Notes: generated by a model from the sequence alone, not told the origin. 64,000 nt of DNA from Macrobrachium rosenbergii (GCF_040412425.1 NC_089753.1:38218913-38282912), one strand, 5' to 3'; counted from the first letter of the stretch, positions 34,430 to 46,902 are shown. Program-made: numbers and translations.

Positions 34430-35385
34430 TAGAGAGAGAGAGAAAGGAGGAAAAACAGCAAAGGAAGAGAGAGGAGGTGAATACGTGGACACGAGGTAGA
34501 AGCGGGAGGGACTAAGAGTAACAATGAGCAAAGACAAGACAGAAGAGAAACTCAAATGAATTAATGAATGTCATAAGGGTCTCCTGAGCCAATAGACAGT
34601 CTCTCTCTCCTCCTCAACCATCATCAATCGTCTAGTTCTCTTTCTATGTTCTCATCCTTCTCCTACTCCTTTTGTTCATCCTAGACCCTGCTAATATTCT
34701 TCCGGCTTCTTCTCCTACTCCTCAATCCTCCTCTGCTCTTCTTCCGCTGACTTCATCCTAATCCCAACCCTGCTTCTATTGCACTGCCTCATCTCTGCTA
34801 CAATTCTTCCTACGTCTCCTCCTACTCAATCCTCGCCTTCTCTTGTTCTGCTGACTTTCTCGTCCTCCTCCCACTCCTACTTCTCTTGTTCATCCTAGCC
34901 CCTACTAATGGTCTCCCTACGTCTTCTCCTCCTCAATCCTCGCCTGGTCTTCTTCCGCTGACTTCCTCCTCCTCCTCCTCCCTCCCCCATCCCTAATAAA
35001 ATTCATCCTCCTCCTCCTCTTGTTCATCCTACTCTCTACAACTATTCATCCTGCGTCTTCTCCTCCTCAATCCTCGCCTTCTCTTATCCCGCTGACTTCC
35101 TCGTCCTCCTTCCACTCCTACTTCTCTAGTTCATCCTAGTCCCTACTAATGGTCTTCCTACGTCTTATCCTCCTCAATCCTCGCCTGCTCTACTTCCGCT
35201 GACTTCCTCCTCCTCCCCCCTCCATCCCTAATAAAATTCCTCCTCCCCCTCCTCTTGTTCATCCTATTCTCTACAACTATTCATCCTACGTCTTCTCCTC
35301 TTCAACCCTCACCTGCTCTTCTTCCGCTGGCTTCCTCCTCCCCCTCCTATCCCTAATAAAATCCTCCTCCTCCCCCTCCTCCCAA
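34430..35385. repeat. Polypurine/polypyrimidine region with ~238 bp higher-order array
   Basis: 34430-34560 is purine-rich. From about 34600 the plus strand becomes pyrimidine-rich. 'CTCAATCCTCGCCT...CTTCCGCTGACTTCCTCC' recurs at about 34714, 34826, 34934, 35067, 35172 and 35303. In the later part spacing alternates ~106 and ~132 bp, i.e. a ~238 bp dimer. 'TTGTTCATCCTA' and 'CCCTAATAAAAT' mark alternate units. Confidence 0.75.
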
Positions 35386-35583
35386 AGGACGAGCTGGAGG
35401 GACCGGAGACACACACACACAGGGTGCAACTGTAAGGTTCATTTGCATCTCACGGGCCGATGAGCCACAAAGCAGCCATTGGCCAAAAGAAATTGCAGCG
35501 ATGATTCACGTGTATCACCACCACCAGCATCACCATCAATGGGAGATGCATGGACGAATTTGATATACAGCGATGGACATGAT

Positions 35584-35587
<4 letters not shown>

Positions 35588-35673
<86 letters not shown>

Positions 35674-35714
35674 AAAATTAAAAACCTAAATATAAGAAAT
35701 GCAAAGGAGAAATT

Positions 35715-35762
<48 letters not shown>

Positions 35763-35811
35763 CGACACCTAAAGTTAAAAACCTAAATATAAGAAATGCA
35801 AAGAAGAAATT

Positions 35812-35852
<41 letters not shown>

Positions 35853-35894
35853 AAAATTAAAAAACCTAAATATAAGAAATGCAAAGGAGAAATT

Positions 35895-35964
<70 letters not shown>

Positions 35965-36013
35965 CGACACCTAAAGTTAAAAACCTAAATATAAGAAATG
36001 CAAAGAAGAAATT

Positions 36014-36089
<76 letters not shown>

Positions 36090-36162
36090 CGACACGAAAA
36101 AATAAAAAAAACTAAATATAGGAAATGCAAAGGGGAAAACACAAAAAAAAAACAAAAAACAC

Positions 36163-36204
<42 letters not shown>
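35588..36204. repeat. Composite array: alternating ~45-55 bp units separated by (GA)n
   Basis: Five units (35669-35718, 35760-35814, 35850-35897, 35962-36016, 36087-36165) sharing AAAAACCTAAATATAAGAAA and 'TGCAAAG' are separated by GA runs. Units 2 and 4 begin TCACGACACCTAAAG and carry GAAGAAATTCAC. Units 1 and 3 lack TCACGACAC and carry GGAGAAATTCAC. The array therefore grew as a dimer. Long RERE/SLSL frames here are artefacts. Confidence 0.93.
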
Positions 36205-36206
<2 letters not shown>

Positions 36207-36418
36207 AAACGAAAGGGACACAAAGGGAGAGAAAAAGAGAGAGGACTAAGAGTGAAAGGAAAGGGACACAAAAGCGGGGAGAAAGAGAGATAGAGAAACA
36301 AGAAAAAAGACCAGAAAAATCCGGCAGAAAGCAAAACAAATCCAACTCTTTGCAGTATCTCCTGACAGGGCACTCTCAACGTTGTATGTGCAATAACCAT
36401 CAAGCAGTAATGGCACCA

Positions 36419-36850
36419 GCCCACACACACAGACACACACACTCACACACACACAGGCAACATACGCTGCACTTACTGGAATTCCATTTCTCCGTAAGGA
36501 ACTCGATAAAAGCCACTGACCTTGGTAATGACCCGGGAATGAGTCACCGGCAATGCTCGGCTCCATCCTTCCCTGTCAGCGATTCCATTGGGAATCGATG
36601 ACGCTAACTAATGTTCGGGGAGCATAACAGTCATACACACGTAACAATATATAAGCGTATGTGAAATATGTTTTATATATACACAAACACACACACATAA
36701 TATATAGTGTGTGTGTGTGTGGGTGTTTTATATATATATATGGGTGTGTGTTTGAGTGTGTGTGTGTGTGTGTGGTGTGTGTATGTATAATACATAAATA
36801 TACATAGTGTATTATATATATATACATATAATACACAAGGACATATACAT
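36419..36850. repeat. (CA)n and (GT)n mosaics
   Basis: CA 36419-36455. Then CA 36685-36700 with ATATAT against GT 36708-36722 (inverted), and GT 36745-36780 with GGGTGT interruptions. Confidence 0.88.
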
Positions 36851-37196
36851 ATATACAAATACATATAATTTTTATGCAGTCTAAAAGACATAAATTCATG
36901 CATTTAAGGTTAATCTATATCCTACACACACAGAGAAAGTATCTATGCATATACACACCTGTCTCTACTAACCAAACGCATACATATTCACACAGACACT
37001 AATATAAGTTTTTTTTTTTTTTGCATGAAGACTGTCTGCAAAACCTACAAGAACCAGAGAAAAGAAATCAGGTTAATTATTACCGGGTCACACTCAAACC
37101 ATAACCTATGAATCACCTCAGTTGAGTGAGAATTGCCTTGTCGAGGCCACCCAGTTTTCACGATAATGTTCATACGCATTCCCACATCTGTTACTT
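36851..37196. other. Unique sequence, nothing recognised
   Basis: T12-13 run near 37010-37022; otherwise no repeat or gene signal. Confidence 0.5.
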
Positions 37197-37226
37197 ATTC
37201 TCTCTCTCTCTCTTTCTATATATAGG

Positions 37227-37288
<62 letters not shown>
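37197..37288. repeat. (TC)n then (AT)n
   Basis: TC 37197-37214 and AT 37229-37288. The AT run abuts the 3' end of SINE II on the minus strand. Confidence 0.95.
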
Positions 37289-37290
<2 letters not shown>

Positions 37291-37446
37291 TGCTATGACC
37301 CAACACAGTCGACTAAAACCAGGTACATAACTCACTGTCTGGGTCAACAGAGGTAGGCATAATGTTCCTTTCCCAGCAATGTAAGGGGATCGAACGCAGG
37401 TTCGTCTGCTGTGAGCCAACAGAACTATCGATTGCACCACATGAAC
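37288..37446 (-). mobile_element. tRNA-derived SINE II
   Basis: Read on the minus strand, the 5' part holds a polymerase III A-box-like TGGTGCAATCGATAGT (about 37424-37439) and a B box GCGTTCGATCCCC (37385-37397). The spacing is tRNA-like and the B box fits the GGTTCGANNCC consensus. A ~90 bp unrelated body follows, ending 'GGGTCATAGCAGG' and then (AT)n. A tRNA head, unrelated body and simple-repeat tail is standard SINE structure. The head is too diverged for a functional tRNA. Confidence 0.75.
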
Positions 37447-37447
37447 C

Positions 37448-37448
<1 letters not shown>

Positions 37449-37488
<40 letters not shown>

Positions 37489-37491
37489 GAG
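37449..37491. repeat. (GA)n microsatellite
   Basis: GA run with one CAGA interruption, directly upstream (minus sense) of the SINE II head. Confidence 0.96.
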
Positions 37492-37763
37492 GATGAAAAG
37501 TCTCAGATGTCATACTTCGCTCTCCCCTCCCCTTAACCCTTCCCCCGTCCTCCCCCAACGTAGGAGGAGGTTGTTCCTGCCACTACTCCGGTTGCTCGTT
37601 TAGCTAAATAGTTTATGGTTTCCGCTCGTGCTTTGAGCGTCCTTGTTTCCAACATGAGCTTCTGTTGTTAGTTATCCTTGGAATGCTGGGAATGACATCC
37701 TGGCTTTTCAGTGACCAGCTTTTAGTAAGAAGGTGACGTGAGTTTAAAAAAGAGAGAGAAAAA
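37492..37763. other. Unique sequence, nothing recognised
   Basis: No array or coding signal. Confidence 0.5.
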
Positions 37764-37772
37764 ATATATATA

Positions 37773-37863
<91 letters not shown>

Positions 37864-38107
37864 TATATGAATATATATGTATATATGAGAAGATATATAT
37901 TATATATATATTTCCGAATGGTGGTTCATTTAGCTTTAAACTAACTTACGCCAACACGGGTCCTCGCACCACGGCTGCCCGAAAATGTGGTATATTGTGG
38001 GAATAAGTTGAGGCCTGATATGAACTTCCCGACTACCCTGCTATCTAAGACCTTTATCTTATAAATCGTACGAAAATTCTCGCACACAAACAGACATACA
38101 CACCCAC

Positions 38108-38183
<76 letters not shown>

Positions 38184-38193
38184 TATAGATATA
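37764..38193. repeat. (AT)n arrays
   Basis: AT 37764-37856 and AT 38112-38193. The ~250 bp between them is unique. Confidence 0.95.
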
Positions 38194-38195
38194 TG

Positions 38196-38286
38196 GTGCA
38201 TGATCGCAGAAGATGGAGAAGACTAATAACAAACAACGACCCCATATAAAGATGGGAAAAGCTGAAGATAAAGAATATGTAGATAT

Positions 38287-38290
<4 letters not shown>
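38196..38290 (+). pseudogene. LINE (non-LTR retrotransposon) ORF C-terminal remnant
   Basis: The frame from 38196 reads [17 protein letters not shown], a stop, then RWEKLKIKN and a stop. A 'DRxxWRxxI...DP' ending is, from memory, the typical C-terminus of RTE/CR1-like LINE polyproteins in arthropods. The first stop replaces the residue after DPI, so the copy is dead. It runs at its 3' end into TAGATATAGATATATAT, a microsatellite tail typical of such elements. The reverse transcriptase core is absent. Confidence 0.5.

Positions 38291-38347
<57 letters not shown>
38289..38347. repeat. (AT)n microsatellite
   Basis: AT run continuing from the LINE remnant's tail. A TACTGTA interruption lies just after at 38350-38356. 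Confidence 0.95.
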
Positions 38348-38351
<4 letters not shown>

Positions 38352-38356
38352 CTGTA

Positions 38357-39120
<764 letters not shown>

Positions 39121-39454
39121 AAAATTAATGACAGGCGCTCTCTCTTCCGGCAAAGAAAGCCAGCTGAAATTAATCGCAACAAAAAAGGTTAACGAAACTG
39201 ACTTTAGAAGCCTACAGGCGTGGCGACTGTAAACACTAAATAGCTTCGGTCACACACTGACCGCCGTAAGGCCTGGTACACCTGCTGCCAAATGAGTTGA
39301 GGTAAGTGTTGGCAAATGAGTTCTGTGACTGTTGGTAAAAGTATGCTGTCAATTTTGGCTAATTTAGTATTGAAATACTTTGTACTGTATAATGATGGTA
39401 ATTGAGGTATTGTCAATATATCCAAATTAAGTATTGCTATCAATGATAGCATTG

Positions 39455-40325
39455 AAAATGTTCACAGATGAGGTGATGCAAATGTTGTAAATGTTGGCAT
39501 CATAGGGTCCTGAATGGTTTGAATACTGAGGTGACGCAAATGTAAATGTTGTCAAAATAGGGTCCTGAATAGTCTGAATAATAAGGTGTTGTAAATGTTG
39601 GCAAAATAGGGTCCTGAATAGTCTGAATACTGAGGTGATGCAAATGTTGTAAATGTTGTCAAAATAGGGTCCTGAATAGTCTGAGTACGGAGGTGATGCA
39701 AATGTTGTAAATGTTGTCAAAATAGGGTCCTGAATCGTCTGAACACTGAGGTGATGCAAATGTTATAAATGTTGTCAAAATAGGGTCCTGAATAGTCTGA
39801 ATAATGTGGTGATGCAAAGGTTGTAATGTTGGCAAAATAGGGTCCTGAATAGTCTGAATACTGAGGTGATGCAAATGTTGTAAATGTTGTCAAAATAGGG
39901 TCCTGAATAGTCTGAATACTGAGGTGATGCAAATGTTATAAATGTTGTCAAAATAGGGTCCTGAATAGTCTGAATAATGTGGTGATGCAAAGGTTGTAAT
40001 GTTGGCAAAATAGGGTCCTGAATAGTCTGAATACTGAGGTGATGCAAATGTTGTAAATGTTGTCAAAATAGGGTCCTGAATAGTCTGAATACTGAGGTGA
40101 TGCAAATGTTATAAATGTTGTCAAAATAGGGTCCTGAATAGTCTGAATAATGTGGTGATGCAAAGGTTGTAATGTTGGCAAAATAGGGTCCTGAATAGTC
40201 TGAATACTGAGGTGATACAAATGTTGTAAATTGTGTCAAAATAGGGTCCTGAATAGTCTGAATAATGTGGTGATGCAAAGGTTGTAATGTTGGCAAAATA
40301 GGGTCCTGAATGGTCTGAATAAATA
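39455..40325. repeat. 58 bp minisatellite with 173 bp higher-order period
   Basis: About 15 units containing ATAGGGTCCTGAATAGTCTG, AATACTGAGGTGATGCAAAT and GTTGTAAATGTTGTCAAA. From about 39717 three variants of 58, 58 and 57 bp (AATACTGAGG with GTTGTAAATG; AATACTGAGG with GTTATAAATG; AATAATGTGG with GTTGTAATG) cycle, giving 173 bp. Overlapping minus-strand frames of 71-90 codons recur at the same 173 bp step. They are artefacts. Confidence 0.94.
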
Positions 40326-40401
40326 GCTGGTGCTGCTGTAGACCAGGAATCGCTAAAACATTAACTGAAAAAAAGCTAATATTTATCCATAACGCTCACA
40401 C

Positions 40402-40480
40402 CATTTCACTGGCATGGCCATAGGTCATAATAAAGAGAATCATTTCACTGGCATGGCCATAGGTCATAATAAAGAGAATC
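40402..40480. repeat. 39 bp tandem duplication
   Basis: CATTTCACTGGCATGGCCAT followed by AGGTCATAATAAAGAGAAT occurs twice, perfectly, at 40402 and 40441. It looks recent. Confidence 0.95.
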
Positions 40481-40961
40481 ATGTTCATATCCTTAATCTC
40501 ATCTGCTCATTGACAATGACTTACGGGCTGCTCTATGAGCAAGAGCCCGTGCTTGCATAAAGCCACCTTAATCAAAAACAACAACATATTCATAACAACA
40601 TGGCAGTCTTCAAGGATATAAATTTTCGAATACCTGCACAAGAAAAACATGACGACTGAAAGATACAACTAAAAGATTTCACTAAGCGTAAGAAAATTTA
40701 TATTACACACACACACACACAGCCGACAAGGTAACACCAAAGCATTTGTAAGAAGCAAATGATGATGATGATGATGATGATGATTAATAATGCAAAAATA
40801 TGAAAAATTCCTCTGAACCACGCTACAGCACCCTAAAAGCTTTTGCAGAATATAAAAGGATAAAACGGAACAGAATTGAAAACTTTGTAAAAAAAAAAAA
40901 ATACAAAAATACAGGAAAACAGACATATGTTTGCGTATATAAACAGTAAGGTACCTCAGAA

Positions 40962-41000
<39 letters not shown>
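40481..41000. repeat. (CA)n, (ATG)n and (AT)n in unique sequence
   Basis: CA 40706-40721, ATG 40759-40784 and AT 40969-41000. The rest is unrecognised. Confidence 0.9.
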
Positions 41001-41005
<5 letters not shown>

Positions 41006-41258
41006 ATTTACAGTATACGCCGGACTAGTCTCTCGCATTATGCAGGACTAACAGATATCATAGCAATCATAAAAGATCTAGCGTGGATCCAGGAGAGAGA
41101 AAAACTAAAGGTACGTATATGGAAAATGCAATTTAGTTAATTTCGGGAGCTTTGAAAAAAAAAAAACTCTAGAGATTAAAGTACCTACACTACAAATAAG
41201 CAAAAGTATCAAAAGAATTACTGTAACTGAATTTAAAATCCAATAAAAACAATAATTC

Positions 41259-41259
<1 letters not shown>

Positions 41260-41298
<39 letters not shown>

Positions 41299-41321
41299 AT
41301 TATTATTATTATTATTATTAC
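41260..41321. repeat. (ATT)n microsatellite
   Basis: ATT run with one AAT interruption. Confidence 0.96.
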
Positions 41322-41903
41322 TATACAGTGTTTTGTTGTGAAAGGAAAGCTCTCTCTGTTACCTGGAGTCCACTGTAGAACTTCAGCTTCTCTATTTTGA
41401 TCTGGAATTCTTCAGATATCCCTTCGTACGAACGACCTTTTTTCCATCATACTAATGAGGTAAGTCAATACATCACTACCATAATGTACGAATACACTAA
41501 TCTCAGCCACAGTACAAAAAACAAAATCCCCTACTGGAACAGTACAGAGCTGCACTACACAAGCTTTCAAAGAATACCAAAAATCTCTACGTTAAAGCTA
41601 CGTCCTCCCCTCCACAAATAATGTAGGAACGCAGACTTCTGTACCCCGAATGATGTAAAAGTAGACGCGCGTTCTTCCAATAGACAGCATAGCTCTCTTG
41701 CCTAAGAGGTGCTGTCTGCCAGCGCATTCTTCCCCTCCAGAGTGAGTGCAAAAGCAGGAGCGTGAAGAATGCTATGTGCGCGAGTTCCTCCAAGCATGAG
41801 CATGCAGAGTTGGAGCATATGATGTATTTTGAGATTGAATGATTGGACTCTTTACCGCTGACAACGAAGAGACAAGTTTCACATTTGTGCGTTGAATTCG
41901 CCT

Positions 41904-41905
<2 letters not shown>
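41322..41905. other. Unique sequence, no supported gene
   Basis: The 194-codon minus frame 41587-42171 crosses this interval and the following GA run. It is unrecognised and carries a Ser-Leu block, so it is not called as a gene. Confidence 0.45.

Positions 41906-41970
<65 letters not shown>
41906..41970. repeat. (GA)n microsatellite
   Basis: Pure GA run. Confidence 0.97.
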
Positions 41971-41973
<3 letters not shown>

Positions 41974-42348
41974 CAATATGAGCCTTGATCGTAAACTAAC
42001 ACATACAGTCGGTAATAGAGAAAAAGCGAGAAACATCTGGCAACGAAGTGAGAATGCAAAGAGAATTCTGACAGACGACGGAGCATAACATTCTGAGTTG
42101 TAGCAAAAAATAAATAAATAATGCGTAAAAACGCTTGGAAATTTGTAACGGAATAACCTGCAACTGAACAAAATACTTTAAGAAACTTCCCTTTCTGTGC
42201 TTCCTTTGTATGTATGTGTACATATATATGTATATACATATTTACATACATATACCATCAGAACAAAAACGCACGCACCAGACTTATGTAACCTTCCTAA
42301 ACGCCTACCTAACCTATACTAAACTAACAAGTAAAACCAATTTTCTCG

Positions 42349-42398
42349 GGTGTGTGGGTAGTCAGTTCTGAAATACCCACCTACCCACACGCGCGTGT
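42349..42398. repeat. Small inverted repeat
   Basis: GGTGTGTGGGTAG (42350) pairs with CTACCCACACGCG (about 42383) around a loop containing ATACCCACC. Confidence 0.6.
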
Positions 42399-42461
42399 TT
42401 CTGTTGACCCTTTGGGGCATCCGCTGACAGAGAAGCAGCGTTCTTAAGTAGATTGCAAGAC

Positions 42462-42534
42462 AGAAGAAGAAGAAGAAGAAGAAGAAGAAGAAGAAGAAGA
42501 AGAAGAAGAAGAAGAAGAAGAAGAAGAAGAAGAA
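42462..42534. repeat. (AAG)n microsatellite
   Basis: About 24 AAG units. Confidence 0.97.
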
Positions 42535-42803
42535 AAAGATAATAAGAAATACAGCAAGACTGCGTAGTGAAGGAATGATTAAAAGTCAGGATAATAGAAA
42601 TAATGGTAGAAATGAAGAAGAAATAGAAAAAAGGAGAATCAAAACTGTATTTTAATTAATATTTGGGTTACGACGGAAGCAGAATATACGTTGCGCCCAA
42701 GGCATACAAACAAACACAAACACATATATATACTGTATATGTATGTATGCATGTGTTATATACATATACTATAATTTTACATATATATAACAAATACAAG
42801 TTG

Positions 42804-43044
<241 letters not shown>

Positions 43045-43258
43045 AAGTTGAAAAAAAAACCATAGAATAGAACAGACCCATCTGTTCTCGTTGATGCCCA
43101 CTCAAAACCGTCCATTGCACAACAGCCTCCAACAATGGCGTTTTATCTCTATAAAATGCGAGCAACGAACAACGACAAACTGCGACAATAACAGCGGTAG
43201 CCAGTGTAGCGGCATTTCGGTACAAGGTCATGGACACACGCGGGGGTCTTTCGCATGC

Positions 43259-43261
<3 letters not shown>

Positions 43262-43333
<72 letters not shown>

Positions 43334-43379
43334 AATTTATTTGCAGCCAACATGCCAAAAAGATATATATATGAAAACC

Positions 43380-43428
<49 letters not shown>

Positions 43429-43472
43429 AATTTATTTGCAGCCAGCATGCCAAAAATAAATATATGAAAACC

Positions 43473-43516
<44 letters not shown>
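43262..43516. repeat. Composite array: ~52 bp unit between three (GA)n runs
   Basis: GA 43262-43331, unit, GA 43383-43425, unit, GA 43477-43516. The unit contains TTAATTTATTTGCAGCCARC, ATGCCAAAAA and ATATGAAAACCAACAG. Confidence 0.94.
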
Positions 43517-43518
<2 letters not shown>

Positions 43519-43784
43519 ATTCCATCTACCATACACCTGTAAACTCACACAAGCTTTAACTAAGGGCTAACGAAAATTAAAACACAAATTCACACCAATG
43601 AAAACGTCCTCATTTTAGTTTCCGTGCAAAACGGTTTTTATTTAGATAATGATATATTAACCCAAGTCGAGATGTCTAACAATTTCTTAAATATACCTAA
43701 GGTAAAATCGCCTCCGATTGCTCCAAGTTAAAATGACCTATATTAGAAAGGGCCACAGCAAAATCACATCAGGCTGAAACTGAC

Positions 43785-44300
43785 AACCCAGTTGGGAAGA
43801 TAGAACAACCTATAGGCTAAACGCTTTAAGTAAGCAACCCGATTTAGGAGACAGCCATCTATAACCAACTTACATTGACAATCCAGTTTAAGAGACAGAG
43901 CCACCTATAACCACCTAACATTGACAACCCAATTTAGGAGACAGAGCCACCTGTAACTACCTTACATTGACAACCCAGTTTAAGGGACAGTAACCTATAA
44001 CCACCTTACAGTGACAACCCACTTTAAAAGACAGTCACCTATAACCACCTTACACTGAAAACCCAGTTTAAGGGACAGTCACCTATAACCACCTTACACT
44101 GTCAACCCAGTTTAAAGGACAAAGCTACCTATAACTACCTTAAGTAACCAACCCAATTTAGGAGACGGACCAACTTATAACCACCTCACACTGGTAACCC
44201 AGTTAAGGAGACAGAGCCACCTATAACCACCTCACAGTGACAATCCAATTTCTGAGACGAAGCCGCTGACAACCACCTCAAACTGGCAACTCAATTTACG
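43785..44300. repeat. ~44-58 bp minisatellite, about 11 copies
   Basis: Units of ACAACCCAGTTTAAGRGACA, RTCACCTATAACCACCTTACA and 'CTG'. Some carry an 'GAGC' insert before CACC. Confidence 0.9.
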
Positions 44301-44479
44301 ATCCCGATTTCAAGGCCAAGATCAGTGAGACATCATCCCAAAATTATTTTAATCGAGTCTCCAGCAAGTGACCTACAGCAAAGGTCAGCTTCAGCCCAGT
44401 GCAATTCGCGCCACTTAAAAGGAGAGAAGGCAGGGTCATTCGCTTCTATTAAACTAAAAAGAAGTGTCTGCTTAGTTTA

Positions 44480-44550
44480 GAGGGAGGAGGAGGAGGAGGA
44501 GGAGGAGGAGGAGGAGGAGGAGGAGGAGGAGGAGGAGGAGGAGAAGGAGG
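44480..44550. repeat. (GGA)n microsatellite
   Basis: About 23 GGA units; d(GGA)n is known to form compact G-tetrad structures. Confidence 0.97.
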
Positions 44551-44648
44551 ACATTTTAAGTTCATCGTGTGGACTGTACTGAGAACGAGGAAGAGACAGA
44601 TAACTAAGCAAAGAGGTAAATTCACACCTGATTCAAGTCCAAGAAAAG

Positions 44649-44743
44649 TTAAGTATACCTTGGTTTAACCAGACCACTGAGCTGATTAACAACTCTCCTA
44701 GGGCTGGCCCGAAGGATTAGAATTATTTTACGTGGCTAAGAAC
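44649..44743 (-). mobile_element. SINE I, 5'-truncated copy
   Basis: Matches the tail half of the full copy at 61085-61363: TTAACCAGACCACTGAGCTG, CTCCTAGGGCTGGCCCGAAG and TTACGTGGCTAAGAACCAAC in the same order. It breaks off before the tRNA head. Confidence 0.85.
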
Positions 44744-44889
44744 CAACTGGTATATTATACAAGTAGGCGGAACAACTGAAGTGAAGTTTTTCCGTAAAAG
44801 AGGTTCACCTGTTGTTCAGTATCTGACAGATGAAAGGATGGACATGGCAGTGACCACCTTCCTCTTCTTCTCTGCTACCACTCCTGTAA

Positions 44890-44892
<3 letters not shown>

Positions 44893-44972
<80 letters not shown>
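44893..44972. repeat. (AT)n microsatellite
   Basis: Pure AT run of about 40 units. Confidence 0.97.
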
Positions 44973-44975
<3 letters not shown>

Positions 44976-45010
44976 TTTATGACATCACCGTGATTTATAT
45001 CAAAGCATTG

Positions 45011-45116
45011 CTACAGATATCGTTTAATATCTAATTCGCTCTACCTCGGAAATAATATACACATGCATATTTTATTTCCGAGGTAGAGCGAATAGGATAT
45101 TAAACGACGTTTGCAG
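45011..45116. repeat. Inverted repeat built of two SINE III tails
   Basis: Arms 45011-45055 and 45072-45116 are reverse complements with about five mismatches ('TTATTTCCGAGGTAGAGCGA' in the right arm). They are separated by 16 bp. The arm sequence 'CGAGGTAGAGCGAATAGGAT' + 'ATTAAACGA' matches the 3' end of SINE III at 51870-51905. This suggests two tails in opposite orientation. Confidence 0.8.
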
Positions 45117-45123
45117 CTTAACG

Positions 45124-45242
<119 letters not shown>

Positions 45243-46902
45243 AAAGACGTATTTTTAAGTTTATATATTAAACAAATCAAAAGAGTTTGGCGCAAGGTTG
45301 AACTTGGTACAAAAAAAAAAAAAAAATAAGCGACAGAAATCTAGAACAACAATTATGGACAAATGTTCAGCGTGTACACACTAAACACAGACTCTTCCCC
45401 TTGGGAACCCAAAACACGTCACCCCAGGGAGTAGCTCGCTAAGATGTACTTGTCTTAAAAACATAAATAAAGAAAATCAGGACCAGGAAAAAAACTCGAA
45501 TTAAACAGGAGTCATTTACCCGCTCTGGCCTTGGGCACCCAGACGCTAACGAAAGGTATCCTACACTGTTTGAATTACAAATGATTATAATCCTTGTAAG
45601 ATGTTGTAAAGAACGCTTTGAAGGACCTTCTGAGGTCGTGTGGTACCTTGAATTATATAACGAAGTTAAAAATGCAATGTAGTTTTTAAAATACAACGTA
45701 GTATGTGCTTATTCTGATGTTTAGTTTACTTTGACTCTATTACCGTAGTGGAAGCCGCAGACTAACTGTCAAAATATCTTCGACTGACAAGACTGAATAA
45801 CCAAACCGGAATAAAAAGAGATTCTTGTTCGTAGGGAGAATTTCGTCAGATCAACTACTGGCCTGACAGAATAATATTTAAAAACAGGCCTCGAATAGAG
45901 AATCCTATTTATATCAGACCTTCGGAAGACAGGATCATGTGCAAATGCAGACATGGCCATAAACAATCTTGTTCATAAACGGACCATGGACAAACAAAAC
46001 CTGGAAACAACAGCCACTGAATATAGTATTCTATAGACTAAGCAATCTCTGGCCGATTGAATCCTCGGATACACAAAATCCTATGCATAAACAGACCTTG
46101 AAAGACAAAATCCCGTTTGCTCCATACACACCTTTTCGGCGGAAGAGGAGATAGGGGAGGAAGAATCACAAAAACATTGTTATCCTGGAAAAGAATTAGT
46201 AATGAACACATCCACGTAAACAATGTGTTCCGGAAAACATGAAAAATGAACGCGACCACGTAAACAGTAATACAATTGGGTGATTCATAAATATCATAAT
46301 TCCTACATCCCTCCCCTGCCATTGCCACTGTCATTGTCACTTAAAACACAAATCACAACAATGAAAATAATGAGGTATAAAGAGGTATGATGAGGCCTGG
46401 CCAAGGTCACAGCCATAACAGTCGACAATTCGAATGTCCAGAACGATAATAAATTGTCAGTATATCTTTACAAAAGAAGGATACAAGCCATCGGTTACCA
46501 GAATAACAACATCACATTACTGTAAACTTGTTAATCGTCAATAGAGACGACTAATATTCTCTACGATACTGTGTTTCTCTACTGCGCACACAACTACATG
46601 GCATTCGAATGATGATGTGTCTGTGCCCCTTTAAGGATTACCTAGCAACATGTGAGTAACATTTGGAATAAAACACTTACACAAAATAAAAACAATAACA
46701 CAGCACTGTACACCACACAACGCATTTTTAAATTCGGCAAGAAATAACGCCATAAACAGAGACCATTTAAATCCCACCCTGCTCCAACAAGACTGAGCTT
46801 CCTTAACAAATAAATGACAAACATAAACTTTATGGCAGAAAACGAACAAAATAAAAATCCTGTAACTTAAAGCAATAACCACAATTCCAACCCTTCCTTA
46901 CC

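Noticed and set aside
35588..36204. Regular repeat-spacer look suggesting a CRISPR array (also 57929-58778)
   Set aside because: The 'repeats' are variable-length GA microsatellites and the 'spacers' are copies of each other. There are no Cas genes and the context is eukaryotic.
37385..37446. A tRNA gene on the minus strand
   Set aside because: A and B boxes are present, but the acceptor and anticodon stems do not form convincingly and a SINE-like body and AT tail follow.
41587..42171. 194-codon minus-strand frame
   Set aside because: Crosses a (GA)n array giving a Ser-Leu block. The remainder is unrecognised and has no support.
42290..42335. CCTAAAC/CCTAACC words as interstitial telomere repeat
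   Set aside because: Only a few irregular matches to the arthropod CCTAA repeat; no array.
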